A stretch of 28,063 nt of DNA from Guillardia theta CCMP2712 (lineage: Eukaryota > Cryptophyceae > Pyrenomonadales > Geminigeraceae), in contig NW_005434507.1 of assembly GCF_000315625.1 (NCBI RefSeq), forward strand, positions 57,182 to 85,244, in the 5' to 3' direction. The notes under the pieces are model-generated. The model had not been told where the DNA came from, ran no database searches, and saw nothing but the letters and a program-made list of their open reading frames with translations. How positions within the stretch are numbered: the first letter of the stretch is position 1; each line of letters opens with the position of its first letter. Positions 1-8,739 of the stretch are shown in pieces. The position numbers were made by a program, and so were the translations under genes.

Positions 1-1
1 G

Positions 2-127
2 ACGGCTCGAGGGCTCATGGTCAAGAACCGCAACGAGATCCTTCACAACATCGCGGAGGAGCGTCTCAAGGAGGAGACCCAGCAGACCATCACAACACTC
101 AAGGTCATGCGCCGAGGCACCCGCTGA
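2..127 (+). CDS. Copy A: C-terminal fragment of HTH-family protein (gamma type), cut by window edge
   Basis: The frame is open from the window edge and ends at TGA 125-127. It encodes the charged C-terminal tail of the family (GLMVKNRNE, then an IAEE helix, then TITTLKVMRRG), closest to the end of copy C near 4830-4970. The last residues differ because the DNA switches just after the MRRG codons from family 3' sequence to what looks like the leader of a second copy. The stop codon is therefore borrowed from the fused sequence, and one glutamate codon of the usual EEE run is missing. The HTH part lies outside the window. It could be a living partial gene or a chimeric relic; I lean to relic. 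Confidence 0.5.
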   Translation, partial: TARGLMVKNRNEILHNIAEERLKEETQQTITTLKVMRRGTR

Positions 128-215
128 GCCCCTCTTCCTCTCTCCCACCGCAGTCTCTACGCTTTCTCCTCCCTCCCTTCCTCCCTGAAGACCACTCCTT
201 TGCTACGAAGCATTT
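116..215 (+). other. Chimeric junction: gamma 3' end fused to another copy's leader and N-terminal start
   Basis: From about 116 the sequence matches the region just upstream of copies B and C (CACCCGCTGAGCCCCTC, pyrimidine tract, CGCAG). It then continues into a CTCCTCCCTCCCTTCCTCCCTGA segment like the N-terminal coding start of B, with the ATG region deleted. A gene end is thus joined directly to a gene start, as expected from recombination between head-to-tail copies. No open product follows. Confidence 0.5.
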
Positions 216-367
216 ATGACCAGTGTGCTGTTGTCGTTGTAAGAGCATTCAAACTCTCAAGGTGGAGAGTTTTTTTCCCGCGTCTATCAAAGGCCTTCTA
301 AGACGAGGACGGTCTGTGGGTACAGAACCTGCCGCAAATGTGCCACCCTGACTTGTCTGCTTGCGTG

Positions 368-1453
368 TTAACGAGAGCCTTCAGGCATGTATGTGCCAAG
401 GAACATGTCCAGCAACATAGCAGCTGCACTCGTTTCCATCAGATCTACCTTGTGCAGGTTGAGCTTTTCTTTCACGAGTACAGTTTGCATGTCTACGTCA
501 TCAGGACTGGTCTTGACCCACTCCAGCAAAGTGTCAAAACTTGTTTACTTATGACGATGCTTAAGCTCAGGTCGTGTGACAAAATAAGTAACACGATCCA
601 CATCGAATGAGCTTGATTTCAATGCGACCGAGGCGTCATTACATCCTCCAACAAACAATTAGATTGACCCTTTCGGGCTCTACCTCATACCCCGTAAGAG
701 AGTCATCAGCTGAATCGGAAAATCTGGAGACAGCCACCTCTTCTTCATGAGTTAGGAAAGGTTATCCCATGACATCCGTCTTGTATTCAGTGCCTCCCAC
801 TTCATCTTGTCCTGTCTATTCATGTTCGCGTTCAAGCAGAAGGTAATCCAGTCAGTCACATTCTCACCCATGAGGCCTTTGACAGAGTTGACCAACTGCT
901 CCTGTGGAATCGCATCAGACAAAGGCTGCAACTCCAACGTCGTCAACAACAATGACCATCTTGACTTCCTTCGGATCCGCACGTCCCGCCGGGAAGGGAT
1001 GACGATTCTCCTGTCCTTCCCTTCTTGGTATCTAGCGCTGACCCCTCAAAGCAGCCTCCATCTCCTGCAGCTGTGCGATCATAGCCTGACTTTCAGGGAG
1101 GTCGTTCTGAAGCTGTTGAACAAGGTCGTCAGCCGATATGGAGCTCGTTGCTTCCTTGCTGATCTCTGGATCCTGAGGATCATGTGTCGGCCTTGGAACG
1201 GAATCGACGTCTCGACTCCTTCCAATCGCCCCTTCCCCCGAACTCGTCTGCTGTCGCAGAACGAGCTCTGTCCAAAGATGCCGGATGCTCTTTCTTCTTC
1301 CTCATCGTGATCGCATTGCTTACGACACTCAACCTCGATATCAACGATCTCTCAAAAGCATCCCTCGTGTGGGAAAGGCGACCGGGCGTCCCACCCGTGC
1401 TTCAAGCGGCGCCTGGTTGTTGTCCTAGGTGTCAAGTCCAGGATTCTACTCAT
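368..1453 (-). pseudogene. Decayed minus-strand gene with several frameshifts and stops; family unknown
   Basis: No single long ORF exists, but the minus strand carries a succession of protein-like segments in changing frames. From the ATG at 1453 there is a basic start (MSRILDLTPR). After shifts come a Ser/Asp/Pro segment with a Gln/Leu-rich heptad-like helix (DDLVQQLQNDL, QAMIAQLQEME) ending at a stop at 1032-1034, then a short VIVVDDVGVAAF stretch. A segment with IPQEQLVNSVKG and VTDWITFCLNANM ends at a stop near 752, followed by an acidic stretch and finally FDTLLEWVKTSPDD to LLDMFLGTYMPEG, stopping at 368. At least four frame changes and one in-frame TAA separate the pieces, so a functional protein is excluded unless unusual splicing is involved. 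I do not recognise the family; a gag-like or lineage-specific mobile-element protein is possible. Confidence 0.5.
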
Positions 1454-2250
1454 CGTGTGTCTCTTCGTGTGTTGAGTTCCAACACAACCAACCTTAGGCT
1501 ACCAATGATAGGATATGAATCTGCTATTGCTGTCTGATCTCTCGACTCACAAGAAGGGAAGTAGAGAAAGAGTTCGAGTAGCATACTGACATACTCACAC
1601 CACTCATTGAAAGCTGAACGACTTCACCATATTTATCTTATCTTAGAGACTCTACAATCAACAACGTTGATACCCTAAAGTCTGAGATTTTCTGCTCCAA
1701 CCGCAATCCTGCATACGAAACTAGATGGTTGATGCTTGACCTCGAAGACAGGATTCAGCCTTTCTATCATGTCATCAGTATGGAAAGGATTTGAAATCGG
1801 ACCTAGTCTCTCAAATCCACATGGTGGCTGATTTCTACAACACAACAACTTGCTTCTCAAAACAGCTCGATCTGTTAGAACAATCCATTTTTCAAGCATG
1901 TGGCAATAAGTAAAACAATCACACATGATCCTGACTTGAAGGCGAAGGACAAGAGCCGCAGTAGCCTTCGCAGTCAGATGCGCCTGCAGCGATAAACAGG
2001 GGCCCTGACAGTGTGGAGGGAGCGAGAATACTTGGAGACCTACAAGTGCTCGTTATCAGCCTTGCACGGCTCAAGACTGGCAGCCTTTCCTCACTGAGTC
2101 ACTTACTAACTGAGCCTCGGAGTGGTAACTGAGCTAGGGCTTCCCCGATTGATATGGTCAAATAGTGACTATAATAGTATTTGTATTGACAGTGAACCGC
2201 CGGAGCCCGGGCCCGGACTCGGGGCCCGGAGTAGCCACCGTGACTCCCGA
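1454..2250. other. Unassigned region, one weak minus ORF
   Basis: No recognisable gene. The only open stretch that looks slightly protein-like is 1675-1926 on the minus strand (83 codons, Cys-rich at its start, with CCRNQPPCGFERLGP); it matches nothing I know and may be chance. From about 2195 a GC-rich palindromic patch begins (CCCGGGCCCGG, CGGGGCCCGG). Confidence 0.3.
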
Positions 2251-2258
2251 TGACTGAT

Positions 2259-2600
2259 GTCCTCGTTCTGATTTTTAACTCAACTTTGATTAAAAAAAAA
2301 AGTCATAACCACGAGCCAAGCAACCACCGGTCCTGGCAAGTGAGAGGCAGGGCATTAAGAGGGTGGGGGGGTCGCGGACTTGCCACTCGGGGGTTCAACT
2401 TGCATCGGAGCACTCGGAAACCACCGAAGCAAGCGGTACAAATGAGCCACCGGCCCGCACCCCCCTTTATATGGGCGAGCACCAAGGGGGGAAGGGGTAG
2501 GGGGTACTGGAACGTCGATTCGGACTTGAGGAATCCAAGGCGCATGCCGAAGTACTCACCGGTCCTTCTGGACGGCGTCTCAGGGGGGGTGGGGGTCGAC
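2259..2600. repeat. Interspersed leader module and short A-tract upstream of copy B
   Basis: GTCCTCGTTCTGATTTTTAA (2259-2278) recurs with one mismatch in inverted orientation at 5580-5599. A run of ten A near 2291-2300 follows. Around 2325-2385 and again near 2555-2590 are versions of a module (ACCGGTCCT followed by a G-run and, in the first, TCGCGGAC) that precedes many family members further along. The second version aligns with the leader of copy C (CCGAAGTACTCACCGGTCC). Confidence 0.4.
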
Positions 2601-2700
2601 TTTCCGGGGTGGGAAAACATGAAAGAAGTTTACTACCGTCCCCCACCCCTACTACTCTCCATTGTAGTGCCACCACCGGTCGGGTCCGATATGCCGACGT

Positions 2701-2713
2701 GGGGGAATGTCGC
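2701..2713 (+). promoter_or_regulatory. Conserved GGGGGAATGTCGC element upstream of copy B
   Basis: The same 13-mer lies 95-134 bp upstream of the start codons of copies B (here), C (4178-4190) and K (26307-26319), although their other upstream sequences differ. It is a candidate promoter or leader element; its function is inferred only from conservation and position. Confidence 0.35.
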
Positions 2714-2795
2714 TACAGCTTACAAGCTGCCAGCCCCTGCTCCCTCCCTCACCCGCTGAGCCCCTCCTCCTCTCCCTCCCTCCGCAGCTCCTGCT

Positions 2796-3152
2796 ATGTC
2801 CCCGTCTCTACCCCTCCTCCTCCCTCCCTTCCTCCCTGACGACCCCTCCTTCCACCCCTCCTTCCTCCTCCCCATCGACTCCGTCCCCACAACCTGTGAT
2901 GACCGCTGCCTGTCGCCGTGCAGTGTGCTGCCCCTCCCCCTTCTTCTCCCTGACCCTCCCTGCCCCGTCGCCTCTGCCCTTGACCTCTCCTCGTCCGACG
3001 ACCCCTCCCTCGACGCCCTGCCCAGCCGCTGGGACGCGGCGGCGCGGAGCAAGCACAGCTCGGCGTGCAGGGGCAGGAGCCGGCTGACCGCGCAGGAGAA
3101 GCTCGACATCATCTACCTCTACTACTCCGCCCCAGCCACGACCAAGCACTGA
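2796..3152 (+). pseudogene. Copy B: HTH-family protein truncated by internal deletion (118 codons)
   Basis: It starts MSPSLPLLLP like copy C, with the DDPSF-type acidic/Pro repeats, then the invariant SRWDAAARSK block (core DNA 3024-3092) and the first HTH helix (TAQEKLDII). After APATTKH it hits TGA. The following DNA (AAACGTGTGAGATGGGC...) aligns with the 3' untranslated region of copy C near 5040-5120, so the second half of the HTH, the C-terminal helix and the original stop were removed in one deletion. AATAAA at 3196-3201 could serve as poly(A) signal. Any product would keep the acidic N-terminus but not the recognition helix. Two further changes (VC to IY) in the first helix fit relaxed constraint. 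Confidence 0.6.
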
Positions 3153-3159
3153 AAACGTG

Positions 3160-4079
3160 TGAGATGGGCATATGAGTTGGATGGAGTGGGAGTGGAATAA
3201 ATTGGAGTAATCATAGAGACGAGTGCATTGTTTGGATTGCCTTTGATCAGCCTTGCTTGAGTAAAGTGCACGGGGGATACGTACTACGGTCTTTTGGATG
3301 TGTCGGAGGAAGGAGGCAGCCCTGCCAGTTTGTGGTAGTAGTGCAGGCAAGCTCGAATGTGCGTTGACATGACAAGAAGGTGGGGGCGGAGCAAACCTGA
3401 ACCACCGTCTCCTCCTCCTCCTCCTCCCGCTTCCTGTCTCCCTTCCCGCCTCCTCCTCCTGATCCTGTTCCAGTCTCCTCCATTCTTCCTAATCCTGCCT
3501 CCTCCTCCTGCTCCCCCCTACCAGCGTCAGCGTTGCTGGTCATCGGGCCTCGTGCAACCATGCCAGTGCCTGGGTTGAGATATACTCTCGGCAGTCTGAT
3601 CCAAGTAACCACAACAATGGCTGCTTTCTCTTATTGCCGTTTGGCTTTTGCGACAGTATCAGGATCCGACGATCCATCTCCTACACGTCTCTCCTGATTG
3701 TCCTGGTTCTTGTTAGAAGTTGTTTAGCGTAACTTCGCCGAGCCAAGTGAACTCATTGTGACGAAAGCCTGAATTAGCGGCCCGAGCTCTGAACCCGTCA
3801 GTAAGGGGTCTTGTCAGTGGGGTGGGGTGTCGCGGAAAGCAACTTTCGCCCGGTGCGTCAAGCCCGTGACCGTGGCCGTACTCTCCGAAAACTATAGAAC
3901 CGTTGCAGAAAGAGCTGTACAAACGTCCCGTACCCCCTTCTTTGGCATGGGTTCCCAACATACATGTATACGTAGCTTCAGATGACCTTTTTTTTCGGAA
4001 CCCAAGGCGCAGGCCGAAGTACTCACCGGTCCTTCTGGACGGCCTCTCAGGGGGTGGGGGGCCCGCGGACCGGGGAACA
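3160..4079. other. Spacer between B and C with pyrimidine-rich tract
   Basis: 3405-3525 is almost pure pyrimidine on the + strand ((CTC)n interrupted by GATCCTG and TTCC), a degenerate microsatellite. Near 3810-3835 a diverged copy of the leader module (GGGGTGTCGCGGA) appears, and 4010-4080 carries the full module (ACCGGTCCTT...CCGCGGACCGGGGAACAA) leading into copy C. No gene is supported. Confidence 0.4.
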
Positions 4080-4275
4080 ATGCCGGGTAAGAAAAAACAT
4101 AAGTTTACTACCGTCCCCCACCCCTCCTGTCCTCAAATGCTATGACCGCAGGCAGCCCACCGGTCAAAAGACCAGGTGGGGGAATGTCGCTACCTCCTGT
4201 CCTTAGCTTACAAGCTGCCAGCCCCTGCTCCCTCCCTCACCCGCTGAGCCCCTCCTCCTCTCCCTCCCTCCGCAG
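4080..4275 (+). other. Possible leader exon and 189-nt intron of copy C
   Basis: ATGCCGG at 4080-4086 is followed by GTAAGA (4087), a canonical 5' splice site. A pyrimidine tract ending CGCAG at 4271-4275 forms a 3' splice site eight bases before the ORF's ATG (4284). Joining them gives Met-Pro-Ala-Pro-Ala in frame with the main ORF. Alpha genes have a GTAAAG and a CTCAG at corresponding places with similar spacing. This is prediction from splice motifs only; starting at 4284 without splicing is equally possible. Confidence 0.35.
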
Positions 4276-4283
4276 CTCCTGCC

Positions 4284-4970
4284 ATGTCCCCGTCTCTGCC
4301 CCTCCTCCTCCCTCCCTTCGTCCCTGACGACCCCTCCTTCCACCCATCCTTCCACCTCCACGTCGACTTCTCCTTCCACCCCTCCTTCCTCCTCCCCATC
4401 GACCCCGTCGACATCCCAGACCCCTCCGCTACTACCTGTGATGACCGCTGCCTGTCGCCTTGCCGTGTGCTGCCCCTCCCCCTCCTTCTCCCTGACCCTC
4501 CCTGCCCCGTCGTCGCTGCCCTCGACCTCTCCTGGCCCGACGACCCCTCCCTCGACGTCCTGCCGGATCCCGGACCTCCCGGCAGCTGGGGCCCGGAGGC
4601 CAGCCGCTGGGACGCGGCGGCGCGGAGCAAGCACAGCTCGGCGTGCAGGGGCAGGAGCCGGCTGACCGCGCAGGAGAAGCTCGACATCGTCTGCCTCTAC
4701 TACTCCGCGCCGGCCACGACCAAGCACCGACGGACAATCCGGCAGCGGGACCTGTCGAGGATGTACGGCAAGAGCCGCCCAGCAATCAGCAAGGTGCTGA
4801 GGCCGGAGTACGCGAGGGGGGTCATGGCGACGGCTCGAGGGCTCATGGTCAAGAACCGCAACGAGGTCCTCCACAACATTGCGGAAGAGGAGCGTCTCAA
4901 GGGTGAGCTCGCACAGACCATCACAACACTCAAGGTCATGCGCCGAGGGCCAGGCAGAGCGACTGGCTGA
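4284..4970 (+). CDS. Copy C: intact HTH-family protein, gamma type (228 aa)
   Basis: Residues 1-108 are rich in Leu, Pro, Asp and Ser with repeated DDPSF/DDPSL motifs and LLPIDPVD, resembling an acidic low-complexity activation-type region. Residues 107-126 are the near-invariant SRWDAAARSK block. Residues about 126-175 form a predicted helix-turn-helix (TAQEKLDIVCLYY; RQRDLSRMYG; KSRPAISKVLRPE), like the N-terminal HTH of CENP-B/pogo proteins or Psq domains. Residues 185-220 are a charged helix (NRNEVLHNIAEEE) ending MRRGPGRATG. No transposase catalytic domain or signal peptide is seen, so a nuclear DNA-binding protein is the best inference. The start fits the subtype (MSPSLP in B and C). 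Codon use is strongly C/G-ending. It is the only complete gamma copy here. Confidence 0.75.
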   Translation: MSPSLPLLLPPFVPDDPSFHPSFHLHVDFSFHPSFLLPIDPVDIPDPSATTCDDRCLSPCRVLPLPLLLPDPPCPVVAALDLSWPDDPSLDVLPDPGPPGSWGPEASRWDAAARSKHSSACRGRSRLTAQEKLDIVCLYYSAPATTKHRRTIRQRDLSRMYGKSRPAISKVLRPEYARGVMATARGLMVKNRNEVLHNIAEEERLKGELAQTITTLKVMRRGPGRATG

Positions 4971-5203
4971 TACTTGGATGCTACTCGCCAGAATTGGGCG
5001 TGTTGGATAGTGCAGGGGATACTGGACACTCCGCCTGGAAACGTGTCAGATGGGCCTGGAAGGGAGTAGTGGTGAGTACAGTCCGAGTAAACATAGAAGC
5101 GAGCCTTGTCTTGATGCTGACACGTGCGAGTGATAACCATCACACTGTCAGTACCTCCTTGCACCTCAGTCTCAGCCAGTAGGCGAGGGCTTGTCCTTGA
5201 AAC

Positions 5204-5257
5204 CGCTACTCCTCCGCGATGTTCCGATTCTTGAGGACACCTTCTTTGCGGTTCTCG
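5204..5257 (-). pseudogene. Small minus-strand remnant of the family's C-terminal helix
   Basis: Reading the minus strand, GAACCGCAA, GGTGTCCTCAAGAA and CATCGCGGAGGAG follow in the same order as the NRNEVL..NIAEEE codons of the intact copies, with small insertions and an early stop. Flanking sequence is unrelated to the family, so this is a short orphan fragment opposite in orientation to copy C. Confidence 0.4.
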
Positions 5258-5377
5258 TGGTATACAGGCTTGAACGTGGGGCCGGTCTTGGCAGTCGCTA
5301 GATGTCCTGGTACAGTAGATGCAGGTGCGGCACCCTGAGAGTCGCACCGTGGGCCGGGCCGTCACGGTGACTCTGGC

Positions 5378-5540
5378 CGACTCGGAGTCTGATGATCACT
5401 GCGGCTCAGCGCCGCCGGGCCCCGGGCCCCGGCGACGGTGCGAGGCGGCACACGGGCGTACTCCGCCCGTGTGCCAGTAGTACAGCCTGACAGGCTACTT
5501 TACTAAACTTGAAGTTGCCAACTTCAATTGGCAAGGTGAA
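5378..5540. repeat. Cluster of perfect inverted repeats
   Basis: Several palindromes lie end to end: GACTC-G-GAGTC near 5380-5390; a 12-bp stem 5447-5458/5464-5475 (GGCACACGGGCG) with a 5-nt loop; AGCCTG-A-CAGGCT at 5484-5496; and TTGAAGTTG-C-CAACTTCAA at 5509-5527, overlapped by TTGCCAA/TTGGCAA. The first part is extremely GC-rich (GGGCCCCGGGCCCC). No ORF explains it. Terminal structures of a small DNA transposon or recombination debris are possible readings. Confidence 0.5.
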
Positions 5541-5790
5541 CGGTGGCATGAGCTTTACTCAAACGGTTACTGAGCCTACTTAAAAATCAGTACGAGGACA
5601 ATTGTTGATCAGGAGAGTAGAGGAGGCCGGGCTTGACCCTGACCGTGGCACTGTCGCAAGTCGCACAGGCCATACGGCGTGAAGCTGGTCAGAGTCTGGC
5701 CGGGCGGCGGGGGGGCGGCCGGCCGCCCCGTAATCCGAGGCAGCCTCCGCGGGCCCTTTTACACCGTTGATTGTTGGTCTACCAAAATTA

Positions 5791-5814
5791 GTTTAGTCAT
5801 TATGATGACTAAAC
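5791..5814. repeat. Perfect 10-bp hairpin
   Basis: GTTTAGTCAT (5791-5800) pairs exactly with ATGACTAAAC (5805-5814) around the 4-nt loop TATG. There is no T-run that would suggest a Pol III or bacterial-type terminator; the role is unknown. Confidence 0.5.
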
Positions 5815-5986
5815 GTGGCAGCGGCCTCGCACAACCCGGCGCGCCACCGGTCCTGACTCTTATGTGACTTCTCATTCCCCACCCCTACCCTTCCTTTCTG
5901 GTATAATAAATTGGTTTTGGAGGGGTGGTAATCATACACCGTTGCTAGCGACGGGCAACAGACTATCGTATCCCCTTTAGGAGGAG

Positions 5987-6130
5987 CGAGGGCCAGGCAG
6001 AGCGACTGGCTGAGAGGCGGGAGAAGGTACTGGATGGGCATGGAAGGAAGTGGGGGCTGGGTTGGATGAGACCGAGTGAACATAGAGGCGAGCATTGTCT
6101 TGATCGTGCACCTGCGAGTGAGGAGTTGGT
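5987..6130 (+). pseudogene. 3'-end remnant of a gamma-type copy
   Basis: CGAGGGCCAGGCAGAGCGACTGGCTGA reproduces the last codons and stop of copy C. The following GGATGGGCATGGAAGG, GAGTGAACATAGAGGCGAGC and TTGTCTTGAT track C's 3' untranslated region with gaps. Nothing upstream matches the gene body, so only the tail of a copy survives. Confidence 0.55.
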
Positions 6131-7560
6131 CCTTATCCTTCAGCTTTGTTAGTTTGCGTTGAGGCGGATAAGGCAAGGAGATAGGCGTGTATTATCCACG
6201 CTCCATGTATACGACCTCAACTCGAGACCTGTTCATCGTCAGCTCAATACAAGGTTGCCGACGTGCGGTCATGTTTGATTCAGCCATGTCATGTTCCTCT
6301 AACACCTTTGACAAAAAACTCTCTCTTAGAAACCTGTGAGCTCAGTGAGCTAGAGACGATTGTCAGCAGCGACCATCGCCTACATGTCAGTAATCGCTTC
6401 TTTCGGGGGCCCAAAAATTCCCACTGGAATCAATATAGCGAGGTGTATCGGAGAGAAATTAAGATTTTTTGCTCGTGGACAAGGAAACAGTGACGAGGGG
6501 GAAGACTACTCCAAGGGATCGCAAATCTTATGAGTGACCACCAAGGGTAGGGGCACGGGAAAGCTTGCCTGATATGCCTGAGCTTCCTTCCTCTTGGTTC
6601 TCTGCCAGTGCTAACAGCAGAGGAGAGACTACCGTACTTCATAGAAATTGTCGCCCACAAGGGGTTATCGTCCATAGTTCAACGGTAGCCGTGAGTGCCG
6701 CACTTGCTAGAGGACGCAGCCATCATGTCACTCCACTACACCTCTCATCAATCATCATATCTCTTCAGTAGATTTCTTGTTGGCCATTTCAGATTCCTTG
6801 ACCATTTCTGTGTCACGTGCTGCCCGTTGAGAGTTCTACCATACATTTGAGTTTATGCTCACGACGTCGATGCGATCTAGATATATGTGCTTGATGTAGA
6901 TGAAATCTTTGAATTTGAGCTTTGATATTGAGGTTGCACCGACATGACACAGATGCAGCAGCAACTGACATGGCAATATCGCAACAGCACGCAAGTCTGG
7001 CAGTTAAAAAGACTATGGTGCAGTACGAAGCTTGTGAAGCGAGGATGTGGGAGATCAATCCACCCGTTCAATCAGTACGTGTAAGACTTTACTTATCGCC
7101 CAGGACATGGCACGTACTACTGGTCTCAAAGTACTTGTGTACTTCTATAAAAGGGAGGCCTCAAACTCTCTCTCCTATTCCTGGAGTACGCATAGCAATC
7201 CGTGTCTGTATTGTCTGCTGTAGATAAAGGAAACTAGCTTCAGGCTGGCATACATGTATCAAAGTTGATTGCTTCAGTTACTCCTAGGTCATTTACCAGA
7301 CATTTCCTATTACAGCCCACGCTCTATGAATTGTAGCCACAGACCTGGACTTTTAATGGAATCTAGCAGTAATCTTTGACTGTGACTTGTGAATTGTATC
7401 CCCTGTTGCTGCTGATTTATCATGCAACTGAGCAGTCGTAGATATTTAAAGCTATTCTTGAATTGAATGTCACTTTCATGTCCGTCTTGGATCACTTTCT
7501 CGGGTGCAATGGTCCAGTGACCACGATCATTCCTATCTTGCACGACGACATCTTCTCCAG
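6131..7560. other. Unassigned region
   Basis: No confident gene. A + ORF at 6922-7227 (101 codons) contains a helix-like stretch (SLAVKKTMVQYEACEARMW) that could be an isolated exon but has no family match. A TATAAAAG at 7146-7153 resembles a TATA box, but no ORF of note follows it. On the minus strand, an open frame running 7310 to about 7600 lies directly beyond the Zn-cluster gene (see that entry). Confidence 0.25.
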
Positions 7561-8073
7561 CTAGTGAGGGAGGGCAATTCTTCTCCTCTTCACGCTCGCC
7601 ATGTCTTCGTCAATGCACTTCCTGTGCGCATTGATGCAGCGATGACACGGCCTACCTTCTTCGCACTTCTGCTTCTTCTGTCTGCATGACACGCACGCTT
7701 GCTTGGTATGTGTGTTGTTCCTTACAGACCTGCACCCTTGTATCCAAGTAATAGCGGGATTGATAGTTGCAGCGACGAGGAGCGGCAAAGCTGCTGCTGT
7801 TCCTTCCTCCTCTTCAAACTTAGAAGAAGCTTGAGACGTGCCCTCGCATTCAACAGGATCGTGGTTGCTGCTTGGTTCCAGGTCTGTGAAGTCTATGAAT
7901 GAGGCGAGGTCGTCAGGCCGAACGACGATATGAGAGATGGCTTCGTCGAGAGAGGAGGTGGAGAGGTTGGACTTGGGGGCGGTAGCAAGCATGGAGTCTT
8001 CAGCAGCAAGAGAGGTAGAGGAGGAGCGGATCAAGGGGGAAAGTAGGTCGGAGGTAGAGGAGGGGGCGTGCAT
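7561..8073 (-). CDS. Zn(II)2Cys6 binuclear-cluster protein (170 aa as an unspliced ORF)
   Basis: Six cysteines at residues 127, 130, 137, 143, 146 and 153 have the exact CX2CX6CX5CX2CX6C spacing of the Zn2Cys6 (Gal4-type) DNA-binding cluster, with basic residues between Cys2 and Cys3 (RQKKQK) and a basic tail (KRRRI). The preceding part is Ser-rich and acidic (DLASFIDFTDLEP, EEEE), resembling an activation region. I chose the ATG at 8073; the frame is open a little further upstream, but without another ATG. In fungal members the cluster is usually N-terminal in a much larger protein; here it is C-terminal and the protein stops soon after. A shifted frame continues open to 7310 with protein-like sequence (GHWTIAPEKVIQDG), so a frameshift or splice may truncate the ORF. 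Confidence 0.65.
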   Translation of the reverse strand: MHAPSSTSDLLSPLIRSSSTSLAAEDSMLATAPKSNLSTSSLDEAISHIVVRPDDLASFIDFTDLEPSSNHDPVECEGTSQASSKFEEEEGTAAALPLLVAATINPAITWIQGCRSVRNNTHTKQACVSCRQKKQKCEEGRPCHRCINAHRKCIDEDMASVKRRRIALPH

Positions 8074-8100
8074 GGGAGGCTGCGAACGAGGGGAGTACAA

Positions 8101-8480
8101 GGGAGGAGGAATAAAATAACCTGAATTTTACCACAGTGTACCCCTACTTTCCCCTCTGTGGACCCCATTTCCGAAGCCCCCTGTCCCCACTTTTGGTCTC
8201 AAGTTCCAACATCGCAACTTTATTTGCCCAATAAAAAAACACCGGGTGACCTCCCCAGTTTTTGACTGTTCAACCCCACCCCCCATCCCCCTCATTCATG
8301 GGGGTACTGGTTGAACCAGAGCAGTCACGTTACACTCGGCAAACGCACATAAAACAATTATAGTTTGCATACAAATAGTTTTACGGAAGCGAAAAAAAGA
8401 GAGGTGGGGGGTGGAGGGGCAGACTGTCGACGGGGAGTGGGAGGGGTACTGAAAGTCTGAGTCGGACCTGAAACTTATTT
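8101..8480. other. C-rich spacer with foldback
   Basis: GTTCAACC (8268-8275) and GGTTGAAC (8309-8316) form an inverted repeat, with ACCCCCCAT/ATGGGGGT nested inside. The surrounding sequence alternates C-rich and G-rich patches. No ORF of interest. Confidence 0.35.
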
Positions 8481-8739
8481 AAATGGCACTGGCCGGGCTC
8501 GGAGGGGCCAGCCTCGGATCCGCCAAACTTGAAGGCTTGGAAAGGGCTATAAGGTGGGGTCCTTTATATGGGCCTTGTGGGGTACTCAAGAAGGTTTTAA
8601 GACACCGGAAATAGACCCGGCCGGGGCGTGGCACCGGCGGTCCGGAGAGTCGCTCGGTCAGCAGCCTCCTGTAACCATGACTCCTGCCCGGATTAGTGTA
8701 AGCCAGTTAGTCACTAAGACTGCTGACGTGCGGAACTCC

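Noticed and set aside
338-610. Plus-strand 90-codon ORF at 338-610
   Set aside because: The opposite strand carries better protein-like sequence belonging to the decayed gene 368-1453.
4203-4874. Long minus-strand ORFs opposite C and the other family members
   Set aside because: They are Arg/Gly/Ala-rich shadows produced by GC-rich third positions and recur identically opposite every copy.
6670-6720. tRNA-like TAGTTCAACGGTAG word
   Set aside because: It resembles a D-arm/A box, but no GGTTCGA-type T-arm or acceptor pairing follows at the right distance.
7310-7543. Separate gene at 7310-7543 on the minus strand
   Set aside because: No independent start or domain; better treated as a possible extension of the Zn-cluster gene in a shifted frame.
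8074-8100. Start of the Zn-cluster gene at 8100
   Set aside because: The codon there is TTG; the first ATG in frame is at 8073.
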